A stretch of DNA of 12,246 bases. Source: JALHTG01 sp964653695. GTDB lineage: Archaea; Thermoproteota; Bathyarchaeia; 40CM-2-53-6; JALHTG01. The position numbers and the translations under genes are program-made. The notes beneath the pieces are model-generated. The model ran no database searches and was not told the origin of the DNA. It saw only the letters and a program-made list of their open reading frames with translations. Shown here piece after piece: positions 5,289 through 12,246 of the stretch. How positions within the stretch are numbered: the stretch's first letter is position 1; every line of letters starts with the position of its first letter. Where the stretch lies: the NCBI GenBank assembly GCA_964653695.1, contig CAZZFQ010000041.1, positions 1-12,246 of the forward strand, read 5' to 3'.

Positions 5289-5948
5289 TTGCCCTTGCCA
5301 AAAGAGAGCCTGCTCAGTGCTGTCGAGGAAATGAAGAAGAACTTGGCAAAAAGGGAATTCAAACAGGCGATTGAACTGGTTATCAGGCTCAAGGACATAG
5401 ACATGAAGAAGCAAGAGAGCAAGATCTCTGAAACAATTGTTCTACCAAATCCTTTGGAGAAGGCTGTCAAAGTATGCTTCATCGCCACCGGTGACTTGGC
5501 TGTGCGGGCAAAGAAAGGTGGCGCTGACCTTGTCTTGGGCAGAGACGAGTTGGACGCGTTGGGAAGGGAGAGGAAGGAGGCACGTAAGATCGCTAGAGAG
5601 TATGATCAATTCGTTTCGGAAGCCCCTATGATGCCGCTGGTTGGAAAGACTTTAGGTCCTGTTCTAGGCCCGAGAGGAAAGATGCCCGTACCCGTAGCTC
5701 CTAACGTTGTCGTGGAGGATGTTCTAGCTAGACAGCGACGGACTGTCCGGGTCCGGCTGAGAGACCAACCGGCTGTGCAATGTCGCGTTGGCACTGAGGA
5801 CATGGCCTCGGAGAAGATCGCTGAGAACATACAGGCAGTTTTGTCAGCAATCGAAGGAAAGCTTGAGAGAGGCCTGGGAAACGTGGGAAGCGTGATAGTT
5901 AAGGCTACGATGGGTTCGCCGATCAAGGTTCCGCTGGTGAAGGAGTAG
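5289..5948 (+). CDS. rpl1: Large-subunit ribosomal protein uL1
   Basis: uL1 forms the mobile L1 stalk that helps eject deacylated tRNA, and in several archaea it represses its own mRNA. From TTG 5289 the product is 219 residues, the family's normal length, and begins MPLPKESLLSAVEEM, matching the usual archaeal N-terminus. Domain I includes KREFKQAIELVIRLKDIDMK (about 22-41). The signature GKTLGPVLGPRGKMP lies at about 119-133. Near the end is GNVGSVIVKATMGSPI, where archaeal L1 proteins carry a conserved TMG/TxGP-type segment. An upstream in-frame GTG at 5262 would add nine residues not expected in the family, and it precedes the predicted transcript start. The gene is followed 7 nt later by rpl10. 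Confidence 0.95.
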   Translation: MPLPKESLLSAVEEMKKNLAKREFKQAIELVIRLKDIDMKKQESKISETIVLPNPLEKAVKVCFIATGDLAVRAKKGGADLVLGRDELDALGRERKEARKIAREYDQFVSEAPMMPLVGKTLGPVLGPRGKMPVPVAPNVVVEDVLARQRRTVRVRLRDQPAVQCRVGTEDMASEKIAENIQAVLSAIEGKLERGLGNVGSVIVKATMGSPIKVPLVKE

Positions 5949-5955
5949 GACAACC

Positions 5956-7161
5956 ATGAGATTAGATGGAAAGGTGCCTGAAGCAAAGGTTCACGCTGCA
6001 AATCAACTGGCTCAGGACATGGGGGCACATAAGGTCATAGCTGTCGCGGATCTTGCAAAAGTAAGATCGTCGCAGGTTCTGGAAATGCGAAGGAGACTCC
6101 GAGGCAGGGTGAAGATGCTTGTGACGAAGAACACCCTCTTCAGAAAAGCCGCAGAGAGTCTGGATGAAAAGAAGAAGAACATGGCCACGTTTGCCAACTC
6201 TCTTACTGGGTCGAACCTGCTCCTCCTGACGGACATGGATCCTTTCCAGCTCACAATCTTTCTCGACAAGAGCAAGGTCAGAGTCGTCGCAAAGGCGGGC
6301 GAGACGGCAACCAGTGACGTGGTCATTCCCGCTGGGAATACAGGGCTACCGCCGGGACCGATAATCAGCGAGTTCAATGAGGCAAAGATTCCAACCAAGA
6401 TAGAGTCAGGTAGCATATGGGTCACGAAGGACACAGTAGTTGCTAGAAGAGGAGACTTAATCGCCGCAAAAGTCGTTTCCGTTCTCTCGAAGCTCGGGAT
6501 CAAGCCTATCGAGGCAGGAATATCACTTAAGGCGGCTTACGAAGATGGTTTGATCTTCGGACGAGAAGATCTTCAACTCGACCTGAAACGGTACCGCACC
6601 GATCTCACACTAGCTGTGAAACAGGCCTTCGGCCTTGCGATCGAGGCGAATTACCTCACTCCGGAAACAGCGCCGATGCTGCTTGGCAAAGCTCAGAGAC
6701 AGGCGATGTGGCTTGCAGTAAGCTCAGAGTATCCGGCAGACATCGCGATGCCTGAGATCTTGAGAAACACCTTCCTAGAGATGAGAGCTCTCTCAGAGAC
6801 TTTGGCTAAGATCAACAAGGAAGCCGCACCTACAAGCTACGAGGCACCTGCCCCTGCTCGAGTCGTTCCTCCAGCACTTGCTCCTGAAGTGAGACCGCCG
6901 AAAGAAGTTAAGCCAATAGAGGCGAAGGTCATTCCGACGCCCGCTCCGCTGCCAGAAAGACCATCAATGGAGAAGACCAAGGTCGGTGAAGTTGTGATGA
7001 TGAAGCCGACTACGACTGAAAAAGCTCCGGAACGAAAGGTGCCTGTCGCGAAAGAGAAAAAGATCGCTGAGGCTGAAGAGCCGAGGCCAAAAAAGAAAGT
7101 TGCTAGGGAAAAGGTTGAAAAGAAGGAAAAGGCTAAAAAGGGGAAGGCAAAGTCGAGGTAG
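5956..7161 (+). CDS. rpl10: Large-subunit ribosomal stalk protein uL10 (P0) with basic tail
   Basis: uL10 anchors the stalk on 23S rRNA and carries L12 dimers that recruit translation GTPases. At 401 residues it is long for the family. The rRNA-binding domain is about 1-105 (MLVTKNTLFRKAAES at 54-68), and the archaeal/eukaryal insert domain includes PAGNTGLPPGP at 125-135. Helices at about 210-290 form the spine that binds L12 dimers. From 291 to about 345 the chain is Pro/Ala-rich, and from about 346 to 401 it is Lys-rich, ending KKGKAKSR. Many archaeal P0 proteins instead end in an acidic stretch plus the same hydrophobic motif as L12; neither is seen here. ATG 5956 has GGAG (5943-5946) 9 nt upstream. 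It lies between L1 and L12 as expected. Confidence 0.95.
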   Translation: MRLDGKVPEAKVHAANQLAQDMGAHKVIAVADLAKVRSSQVLEMRRRLRGRVKMLVTKNTLFRKAAESLDEKKKNMATFANSLTGSNLLLLTDMDPFQLTIFLDKSKVRVVAKAGETATSDVVIPAGNTGLPPGPIISEFNEAKIPTKIESGSIWVTKDTVVARRGDLIAAKVVSVLSKLGIKPIEAGISLKAAYEDGLIFGREDLQLDLKRYRTDLTLAVKQAFGLAIEANYLTPETAPMLLGKAQRQAMWLAVSSEYPADIAMPEILRNTFLEMRALSETLAKINKEAAPTSYEAPAPARVVPPALAPEVRPPKEVKPIEAKVIPTPAPLPERPSMEKTKVGEVVMMKPTTTEKAPERKVPVAKEKKIAEAEEPRPKKKVAREKVEKKEKAKKGKAKSR

Positions 7162-7201
7162 CCACGCAATTCGATTTGGCTATGATTGAGGTGTAGTGTC
7201 G

Positions 7202-7504
7202 GTGAAATATGTTTACGCGGCGATGTTACTGCATTCCGCAGGTCAGCAGATTAGCGAAGACGGAGTGAAGAAAGTCCTAGGCGCTGCAGGCGTGAAGGCT
7301 GAGGAGGCAAGAGTAAAGGCGCTCATCGCGGCTCTTTCTGAAGTCAAGATAGATGAGGTTCTGAAGAACGCGTCTACTCTCGCTGTGGCACCGGCAGCAC
7401 CAGCTGCACCCGCGTCTTCACCGGCAGAGGGAAAGGCTGAGGCAAAGGAAGAGAAGAAGAAGGAAGAAGAAGCTCTCGAAGGACTCGGCGCCCTATTCGG
7501 CTAG
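7202..7504 (+). CDS. rpl12: Ribosomal stalk protein L12 (archaeal P1)
   Basis: Acidic stalk protein that dimerises and binds elongation factors through its tail. From GTG 7202 the product has 100 residues and begins MKYVYAAMLLHSAGQQIS, the family N-terminal dimerisation helix region. An Ala/Pro hinge follows (APAAPAAPASSP), then a charged KEEKKKEEE stretch and the canonical ending GLGALFG. GAGG at 7188-7191 lies 10 nt before GTG 7202, the spacing favoured in this window, but only 4 nt before GTG 7196, which would add two residues. The intact acidic tail contrasts with the basic tail of uL10 just upstream. The stop is followed by a 78-bp gap. Confidence 0.94.
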   Translation: MKYVYAAMLLHSAGQQISEDGVKKVLGAAGVKAEEARVKALIAALSEVKIDEVLKNASTLAVAPAAPAAPASSPAEGKAEAKEEKKKEEEALEGLGALFG

Positions 7505-7528
7505 GCCGATGGGGTAGGTAGCCAACAG

Positions 7529-7546
7529 TTTTACGTATACAGTATC
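7529..7546 (+). promoter_or_regulatory. Possible alaS promoter region
   Basis: TTTTACGTATACAGTAT, with TACGTA and GTATAC overlapping, is the most AT-rich and TATA-like stretch in the L12-alaS gap. A start about 25 nt downstream, near 7560, would precede the alaS ATG with GGAG (7567-7570) in the leader. The box is not a good consensus, and alaS may simply be co-transcribed with rpl12. Confidence 0.28.
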
Positions 7547-7582
7547 TCTCTCCTATTCTATTGGTCGGAGCTGCTCCTAGTA

Positions 7583-10339
7583 ATGAGTAGGCCGAATGAT
7601 GAATTCGATCTGCCCTTCTTCAGGGAGAATGGATTCGCTAGGAGGAAATGTCGAACCTGCGGAAGCTACTTCTGGGCTCAGGATCCTGACAAGCAGGACT
7701 GCGGGGACGCACCCTGTCAAGAGTACACGTTCATTGGAAAACCGCCTGCCCGTCGGAGTTATACGCTTTCCGAGATGAGGAACCAGTTCCTATCGTTCTT
7801 CGAGAAGAATGGCCATTCCATTGTCAAACCTTATCCGGTCATTGCCAGGTGGAGGAACGACGTGTATCTCACTGGAGCCTCGATCTTTGACTTCCAGCCA
7901 TATGTCACTGAAGGGATCCTGCCTCCCCCTGCAAATCCGCTTGTGATAAGTCAACCGTGCCTAAGGTTCACAGACATAGACAACGTAGGCCCGACCATGG
8001 GAAGGCACCTGACAATCCTTGAGATGGGAGGAGCCCACGCATTCAACTATCCAGATCGAGAAGTATACTGGAAGGATCAGACTGTAAGATATCACCACGA
8101 TCTACTTACCAAGGAACTGGGAGTCAAATCAGAACTCGTCCAGTACAAAGAGCATTTCTGGCTAGGAGGAGGAAACGCTGGCCCCGACCTTGAAGCCTGT
8201 GTGAACGGACTGGAGATCTCAACACTTGTCTTCATGTTCTACAAGGCTGTTGGAGACAAACTTGTCGAGATGCCCATAAGAACAGTTGATACCGGCTACG
8301 GAATCGAGCGTTGGACTTGGCTGACACAGGGCTCAACCAACGGATTCCAACCGATCTACGGCGATGTCTTGGACTCGATTATGCGATTAGCGGACGCGAA
8401 GGTTGACGAGAAACTGTTTACCGCTGCTTCGCGCCTGTCTGGCATGATGATTGTCGAGACATTGTCGGATAGGATTGAGTCGAGGAAGAAGGTTGCTGCA
8501 AGATTGGGAATCAACTGGCGAGAGCTTGAAAAATTGCTGGCTCCGGTTGAAAACGCATTCGCTGTGGCAGATCACACCAAATCAATAGCGTTCATACTTT
8601 CAGAAGGTGTGGTTCCATCCAATGTTCAAGAGGGCTACTTAATCAGACTGTTGATACGCCGGACCTGCAGGTTGTTAAAGAACCTGGGAATCGAAAACGA
8701 ACTGCAGAACATCGTTGATATGCAGATCTCGCGTTGGAGCAAAGATTTTCCGAACCTGAAGGAGATGAAGAGCGAGATAATCCGGGCTCTGCAAGTTGAG
8801 GAGAGGAAGTACCGAGGGACACTAGAGAGAGGAGGAGACTTGGTCCGAAGACTCTCGGCAGAGTTGAAGTCAAAGGGAGTGAGTGAGATGCCTTTGGAGA
8901 AGTTGACCGAACTCTACGATTCTCATGGACTGGTGCCAGACGAGGTGAGAGAGATTGCTGCAAGAGGCGACATCAAGGTTGAGATCCCTGCCAACTTCTA
9001 TGGTCTAGTCGCAGGAAAACGGATGCAAGCACAGCAACCGGTTGAGACTGAGGCTGAGCGAGAGGCCAAGGAGAAGACCGCCGGCCTACCTCCGACACGT
9101 ACTCTCTACTATGAAGATCCCTACATGAAGAAGTTCAAGGCAAAGGTCCTGGCCTCGTTTGACGATGGCTCATTTGTGCTGGATGAAACCTGCTTCTACC
9201 CTGAGGGAGGAGGGCAACCAGCAGATAAAGGAACAATCGTCATAGATCGAGGACAAGTGAACATCGTCAACGTTCAGAAGGTTGGAAGCATCATTCTCCA
9301 CTTCGCGGACAAAGAAACGCCTCAAGTCGGCGAGGTTGTTGAAGGAGAGATCGAGTGGAATAGGCGAATCAGCCTTATGCGACATCACACCGGGACACAC
9401 GTGCTGATGGGAGCAATCCGGAGAGTTCTAGGAGGACATGCATGGCAGAGCGGAGCGCAAAAAGATGTTGACAAGGCGAGGCTCGATTTCTCGCACTATG
9501 ATCGGCTCTCCCGAGAAGAGATTGAGAAGACAGAGCGACTCGCGAACGAGGCCATCGTGAGAAATCTCCCCGTGGAGACCGTCTGGATGCCTCGTGACAA
9601 GGCAGAGCAAGCCTATGGATACAGACTGTATCAAGGAGGAGTTGTCCCCGGAAAGGAGATACGTGTCGTGAAAACTGGAGACTGGGAGGTTGAGGCTTGC
9701 GGAGGAACGCATTGCAGAAGCACGGGCGAGCTGGGCCTCCTCAAAATCCTTCGAGTCGATAGAGTCCAAGATGGTGTTGAACGGATCACTTTCGCAGCGG
9801 GAATGCCAGCACTGGAAGCTGTGCAAGAGAAGGATCGAGCGATCGACGAGCTCGCAGTCATGCTGGAGAAGACTCCAGAACAGGTTGTGAAGACTGTCCA
9901 AGCGCTAGTGGAAGATCACAGTCGCCTCCTCAAAGAATCGGAGCTGATGAAGAAGGCTGCGGCGAGCATCGAGGCAGAGAGGATGATCAAAGAGGCCAAA
10001 GTTGTTCGTGGAACACGCCTGATAACCTGCAAAAGAACTGAGGGAACAGAAGATGACGCGATCATGCTCGCTGATCTGCTAGCGAAGAGCGACGAGCGCG
10101 CGGTCTCAATCATAGTCCTAGTGAAAGATACGGTTAGAGTGATCGTCTCGGCCGGTAAGAAGGCAGTTGCGTCCGGGGTTAATGCCGGAAAGATCGCGAA
10201 GGATCTTGCCCCGATCGTTGGAGGGAGTGGAGGCGGAAAACCCTACTTCGGCCAAGGCGGAGGAACAGACGTAGCAAAGGCAGACAAGGCATTGACGATG
10301 GCCAAAGAGATAGTGGCGAAGATGGCCAAGTCAAGGTGA
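7583..10339 (+). CDS. alaS: Alanyl-tRNA synthetase, archaeal type
   Basis: Class II synthetase that charges tRNA-Ala and edits Ser and Gly mischarging. At 918 residues it is full length. The archaeal N-terminal extension has a Cys set C23, C26, C40, C45 (KCRTCGSYF, CGDAPC) that could hold zinc. The class II core follows, with RFTDIDNVG and LEMGGAHAF at 128-154 (motif 2) and TGYGIERW at 237-244 (motif 3). The editing domain has HHTGTH at 601-606 and CGGTHC at 706-711, which together give the zinc-binding HxxxH and CxxxH. The C-Ala domain ends with GGSGGGKP and FGQGGGTD at about 880-896. ATG 7583 has GGAG 12 nt upstream. The gene is followed 6 nt later by leuS, so the two are likely one transcript. 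Confidence 0.97.
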   Translation: MSRPNDEFDLPFFRENGFARRKCRTCGSYFWAQDPDKQDCGDAPCQEYTFIGKPPARRSYTLSEMRNQFLSFFEKNGHSIVKPYPVIARWRNDVYLTGASIFDFQPYVTEGILPPPANPLVISQPCLRFTDIDNVGPTMGRHLTILEMGGAHAFNYPDREVYWKDQTVRYHHDLLTKELGVKSELVQYKEHFWLGGGNAGPDLEACVNGLEISTLVFMFYKAVGDKLVEMPIRTVDTGYGIERWTWLTQGSTNGFQPIYGDVLDSIMRLADAKVDEKLFTAASRLSGMMIVETLSDRIESRKKVAARLGINWRELEKLLAPVENAFAVADHTKSIAFILSEGVVPSNVQEGYLIRLLIRRTCRLLKNLGIENELQNIVDMQISRWSKDFPNLKEMKSEIIRALQVEERKYRGTLERGGDLVRRLSAELKSKGVSEMPLEKLTELYDSHGLVPDEVREIAARGDIKVEIPANFYGLVAGKRMQAQQPVETEAEREAKEKTAGLPPTRTLYYEDPYMKKFKAKVLASFDDGSFVLDETCFYPEGGGQPADKGTIVIDRGQVNIVNVQKVGSIILHFADKETPQVGEVVEGEIEWNRRISLMRHHTGTHVLMGAIRRVLGGHAWQSGAQKDVDKARLDFSHYDRLSREEIEKTERLANEAIVRNLPVETVWMPRDKAEQAYGYRLYQGGVVPGKEIRVVKTGDWEVEACGGTHCRSTGELGLLKILRVDRVQDGVERITFAAGMPALEAVQEKDRAIDELAVMLEKTPEQVVKTVQALVEDHSRLLKESELMKKAAASIEAERMIKEAKVVRGTRLITCKRTEGTEDDAIMLADLLAKSDERAVSIIVLVKDTVRVIVSAGKKAVASGVNAGKIAKDLAPIVGGSGGGKPYFGQGGGTDVAKADKALTMAKEIVAKMAKSR

Positions 10340-10341
10340 TC
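10333..10341 (+). promoter_or_regulatory. Shine-Dalgarno of leuS overlapping the alaS stop
   Basis: AAGGTGATC matches the extended anti-SD target GGAGGTGATC except at its 5' end, and it contains the alaS TGA (10337-10339). It leaves 4 nt before GTG 10346, or 9 nt counted from GG. Ribosomes finishing alaS would stop on the leuS SD, which suggests coupled translation. Confidence 0.6.
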
Positions 10342-10345
10342 TACA

Positions 10346-12246
10346 GTGGACTGGCACAACATGGAGAAGAAGTGGCAGAAGAGATGGGAGGAGGCCAGAT
10401 CATATGAATCTGACCCTGACCCTAATAGAAAGAAATGCTTCGTGACTTTTCCATACCCGTACATGGGCGGACCACTGCATGTGGGGCACGCTTTCACGAG
10501 CACTAGGCTTGACGCCTATGCAAGATACATGAGGATGAAGGGCTACAAGGTTCTCTTTCCTTGGGCTTGGCATTGGACTGGCGAAACCGTGGCAGGCGCT
10601 GCCGAGCGAGTCAAGATCGGCGATAAGGCGTTCATCGAAGCCTTGAGAGAGGTCGACGAAGTCCCTGAAGAGGATCTGAAGAAGTTCATCGATCCAGTGT
10701 ACATGGCGAGATACTACACAGAGAACGGAAGAAAGGCGGTGAAACGGCTTGGCCTCGCAATTGACTGGAGGCGAGAGTTTCACACGACTTCGCTCAATCC
10801 CGCCTACAACAAGTTCATCGAATGGCAGTACACACGGCTGAGGGAACGCGGATACGTATCGCTGGGAACACATCCGGTTGTTTGGTGTCCACGATGCGAA
10901 AGCCCGACCGGGGACGCAGACAGGCTTGAAGGAGAAGAGGTCCGACCGGAAGAATATGTCCTAATGAAGTTCAAGTACGGTGATGCGTTCCTTCCTTGCG
11001 CGACCTTCCGTCCTGAAACGATCTACGCGGTTACAAATCTCTGGATAAACCCGGACGCACGATACGTGGAAGCTTCCATGGACGATGAGAAATGGATAGT
11101 GAGTAAGGAATGCGCAGCAAAGCTATCTGACCAGTTGCGAAGGGTTGAGGTTCTGAGAGAATTCTCCGGTGAAGAGATCGTTGGAAAAACTTGTAGAGAG
11201 CCGATCGCGGGAAGGGAGCTACTCATCCTTCCTGGCTCATTCGTAATGCCCGACAGCGCATCAGGTTTGGTGTACAGTGTTCCGGCACACGCTCCGTACG
11301 ATTGGCTGGCTCAGCGTGATCTAGAGCAAAACCCAGCGATCCTCAGAAAGTACAGTATTTCCGCCCAGGCCATTCAGGCAATTAAGCCGATCTCGATGAT
11401 CAAGATTGAGGGGTTCGGCGACTTCCCTGCGATTGAGCTTGTTGACCAGATGAAGATCAAGGACCAATCTGACCCTAGGGCCGATGAGGCTACAAGTGTC
11501 CTGTACAAGAAAGAATTCCATACTGGGATTCTGAAGGAGATCGCCAAGGAATACGCAGGAAGAAAGGTCTCCGAGGTTAAGCAGGAGCTCATCGACGAGT
11601 TCAAGCGCAGAGGAATTGTCGACATCATGTATGACTTGCCTAGAAAGGTGGTTTGTCGCTGCACAACGCCCTGCAGTGTGAAGATCCTGCAGGATCAGTG
11701 GTTCCTTCGTTACTCGGATCAGGCTTGGAAAGATCGTGTACACGGCTGGCTTAACCAGATGAAGGTCTACCCTGAAGAGACGAGGAAGTGGTTCCATGAT
11801 GTGGTCGATTGGCTACACGACTGGGCCTGCTCGAGAAAAACAGGTTTGGGAACTCCCATCCCATGGAGCCCGGACTCCATAGTTGAGACGCTTAGTGACT
11901 CAACAGTGTACATGGCCTACTACGCTGTGAGCAAGTTTGTGAATCAGAAGAGGATTTCACCTGATCAACTCACGCCTGAGTTCTTCGACTATGTCTTCTT
12001 AGGAATTGGAAATCCAGAAGCAATAGCTGGAAAGCTGGGTTTGGATCTGGGTGTTCTCCAAGCTATCCGCAAAGAGTTCCTTTACTGGTACCCTGTGGAC
12101 ATCAGGAACTCAGGGAAAGACCTGGTTCCAAACCACCTCACCTTCTTCTTGTTCCATCATACTGCGCTGTTTCCTCAAGAATGCTGGCCGAGAGGATTGG
12201 GGGTGAATGGGTTCATCCTTGTTGAGGGGCAGCCCATGCACCGATC
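10346..12246 (+). CDS. leuS: Leucyl-tRNA synthetase, archaeal type (3' end beyond window)
   Basis: Class I synthetase for leucine, open to the right edge with 633 codons seen of roughly 950. GTG 10346 begins MDWHNMEKKWQKRWEEAR, a typical N-terminus, and has a strong SD. The HIGH motif is HVGH at 45-48 within PYPYMGGPLHVGH. A zinc-type CPRC is at 181-184. The CP1 editing domain has TFRPETIYAVTNLW (220-233) and SVPAHAPYDWL (311-321). A second Cys cluster (CRCTTPC) follows, then the conserved GLGTPIPW. The window ends in GQPMHRS, exactly where KMSKS is expected, so the signature reads PMHRS. The end of the catalytic domain, the anticodon-binding domain and the C-terminal domain lie outside. Identity is certain; whether the altered KMSKS is a lineage trait cannot be told here. 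Confidence 0.95.
   Translation, partial: MDWHNMEKKWQKRWEEARSYESDPDPNRKKCFVTFPYPYMGGPLHVGHAFTSTRLDAYARYMRMKGYKVLFPWAWHWTGETVAGAAERVKIGDKAFIEALREVDEVPEEDLKKFIDPVYMARYYTENGRKAVKRLGLAIDWRREFHTTSLNPAYNKFIEWQYTRLRERGYVSLGTHPVVWCPRCESPTGDADRLEGEEVRPEEYVLMKFKYGDAFLPCATFRPETIYAVTNLWINPDARYVEASMDDEKWIVSKECAAKLSDQLRRVEVLREFSGEEIVGKTCREPIAGRELLILPGSFVMPDSASGLVYSVPAHAPYDWLAQRDLEQNPAILRKYSISAQAIQAIKPISMIKIEGFGDFPAIELVDQMKIKDQSDPRADEATSVLYKKEFHTGILKEIAKEYAGRKVSEVKQELIDEFKRRGIVDIMYDLPRKVVCRCTTPCSVKILQDQWFLRYSDQAWKDRVHGWLNQMKVYPEETRKWFHDVVDWLHDWACSRKTGLGTPIPWSPDSIVETLSDSTVYMAYYAVSKFVNQKRISPDQLTPEFFDYVFLGIGNPEAIAGKLGLDLGVLQAIRKEFLYWYPVDIRNSGKDLVPNHLTFFLFHHTALFPQECWPRGLGVNGFILVEGQPMHR

Noticed and set aside
6012..6503. 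Reverse-strand open frame of 163 codons within rpl10
   Set aside because: It is the complement of conserved uL10 codons with low-complexity Ser/Phe-rich content and no motif.
7505..7582. An intrinsic terminator after rpl12
   Set aside because: There is a short T-run (AGTTTTA) but no clear stem before it; the TACGTA and GTATAC palindromes are too short to call.
9428..9901. Reverse-strand open frame of 157 codons within alaS
   Set aside because: It runs opposite the AlaRS editing domain; no recognisable domain or SD.
11321..11797. Reverse-strand open frame of 158 codons within leuS
   Set aside because: It is antisense to conserved LeuRS sequence and has no independent support.

Overview
This window is an archaeal chromosome segment made almost entirely of translation, protein-export and protein-folding genes. 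The archaeal assignment rests on aIF6, eL20 (LX), prefoldin alpha, a short FtsY, DtdA, a Sec61-gamma-type SecE, Spt5, a P0-type uL10, a P1-type L12 ending in GLGALFG, and archaeal/eukaryal-type AlaRS and LeuRS. TTTATA-like box A elements sit ahead of several genes. Base composition looks moderate. The secE-spt5-L11-L1-L10-L12-alaS order suggests a TACK-group archaeon (Nitrososphaeria or Bathyarchaeia-like), but this is only an inference from gene order and protein style.

Layout. (1) 1-1729, + strand: 3' end of the aIF6 gene, then eL20, prefoldin alpha and ftsY, all overlapping or abutting as one operon that links ribosome biogenesis, chaperoning and SRP targeting. (2) 1744-2721: argF (ornithine carbamoyltransferase) with its own TATA box, the only metabolic gene here. 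(3) 2803-2958, - strand: a 51-codon gene for a DUF4177-like small protein, divergent from dtdA at 3045-3857. (4) 3928-7504: the ribosomal stalk and transcription cluster secE, spt5, rpl11, rpl1, rpl10, rpl12, with a second probable promoter and inverted repeats in the L11-L1 gap. (5) 7583-12246: alaS followed 6 nt later by leuS, which runs off the right edge at its KMSKS motif.

How the genes fit together. SecE and FtsY serve membrane targeting and translocation. aIF6, eL20, L1, L11, L10 and L12 build or control the large subunit and its factor-binding stalk. Spt5 ties RNA polymerase processivity to this expression. AlaRS and LeuRS charge tRNAs, and DtdA removes D-amino acids from mischarged tRNA. 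Prefoldin alpha handles nascent chains.

Start codons are strikingly non-ATG: most genes begin with GTG or TTG, and pfdA has no ATG, GTG or TTG at all ahead of its first coiled coil. In most genes with a clear Shine-Dalgarno (SD) sequence, 8-10 nt separate it from the start, and I used this to choose starts. I see no tRNA, rRNA, CRISPR, insertion sequence or prophage. I also see no convincing undescribed multi-gene system. The points of real interest are the pfdA start, the basic tail on uL10, the altered LeuRS KMSKS, the small reverse-strand gene with its shared palindromic TATA element, and the inverted repeats ahead of L1.
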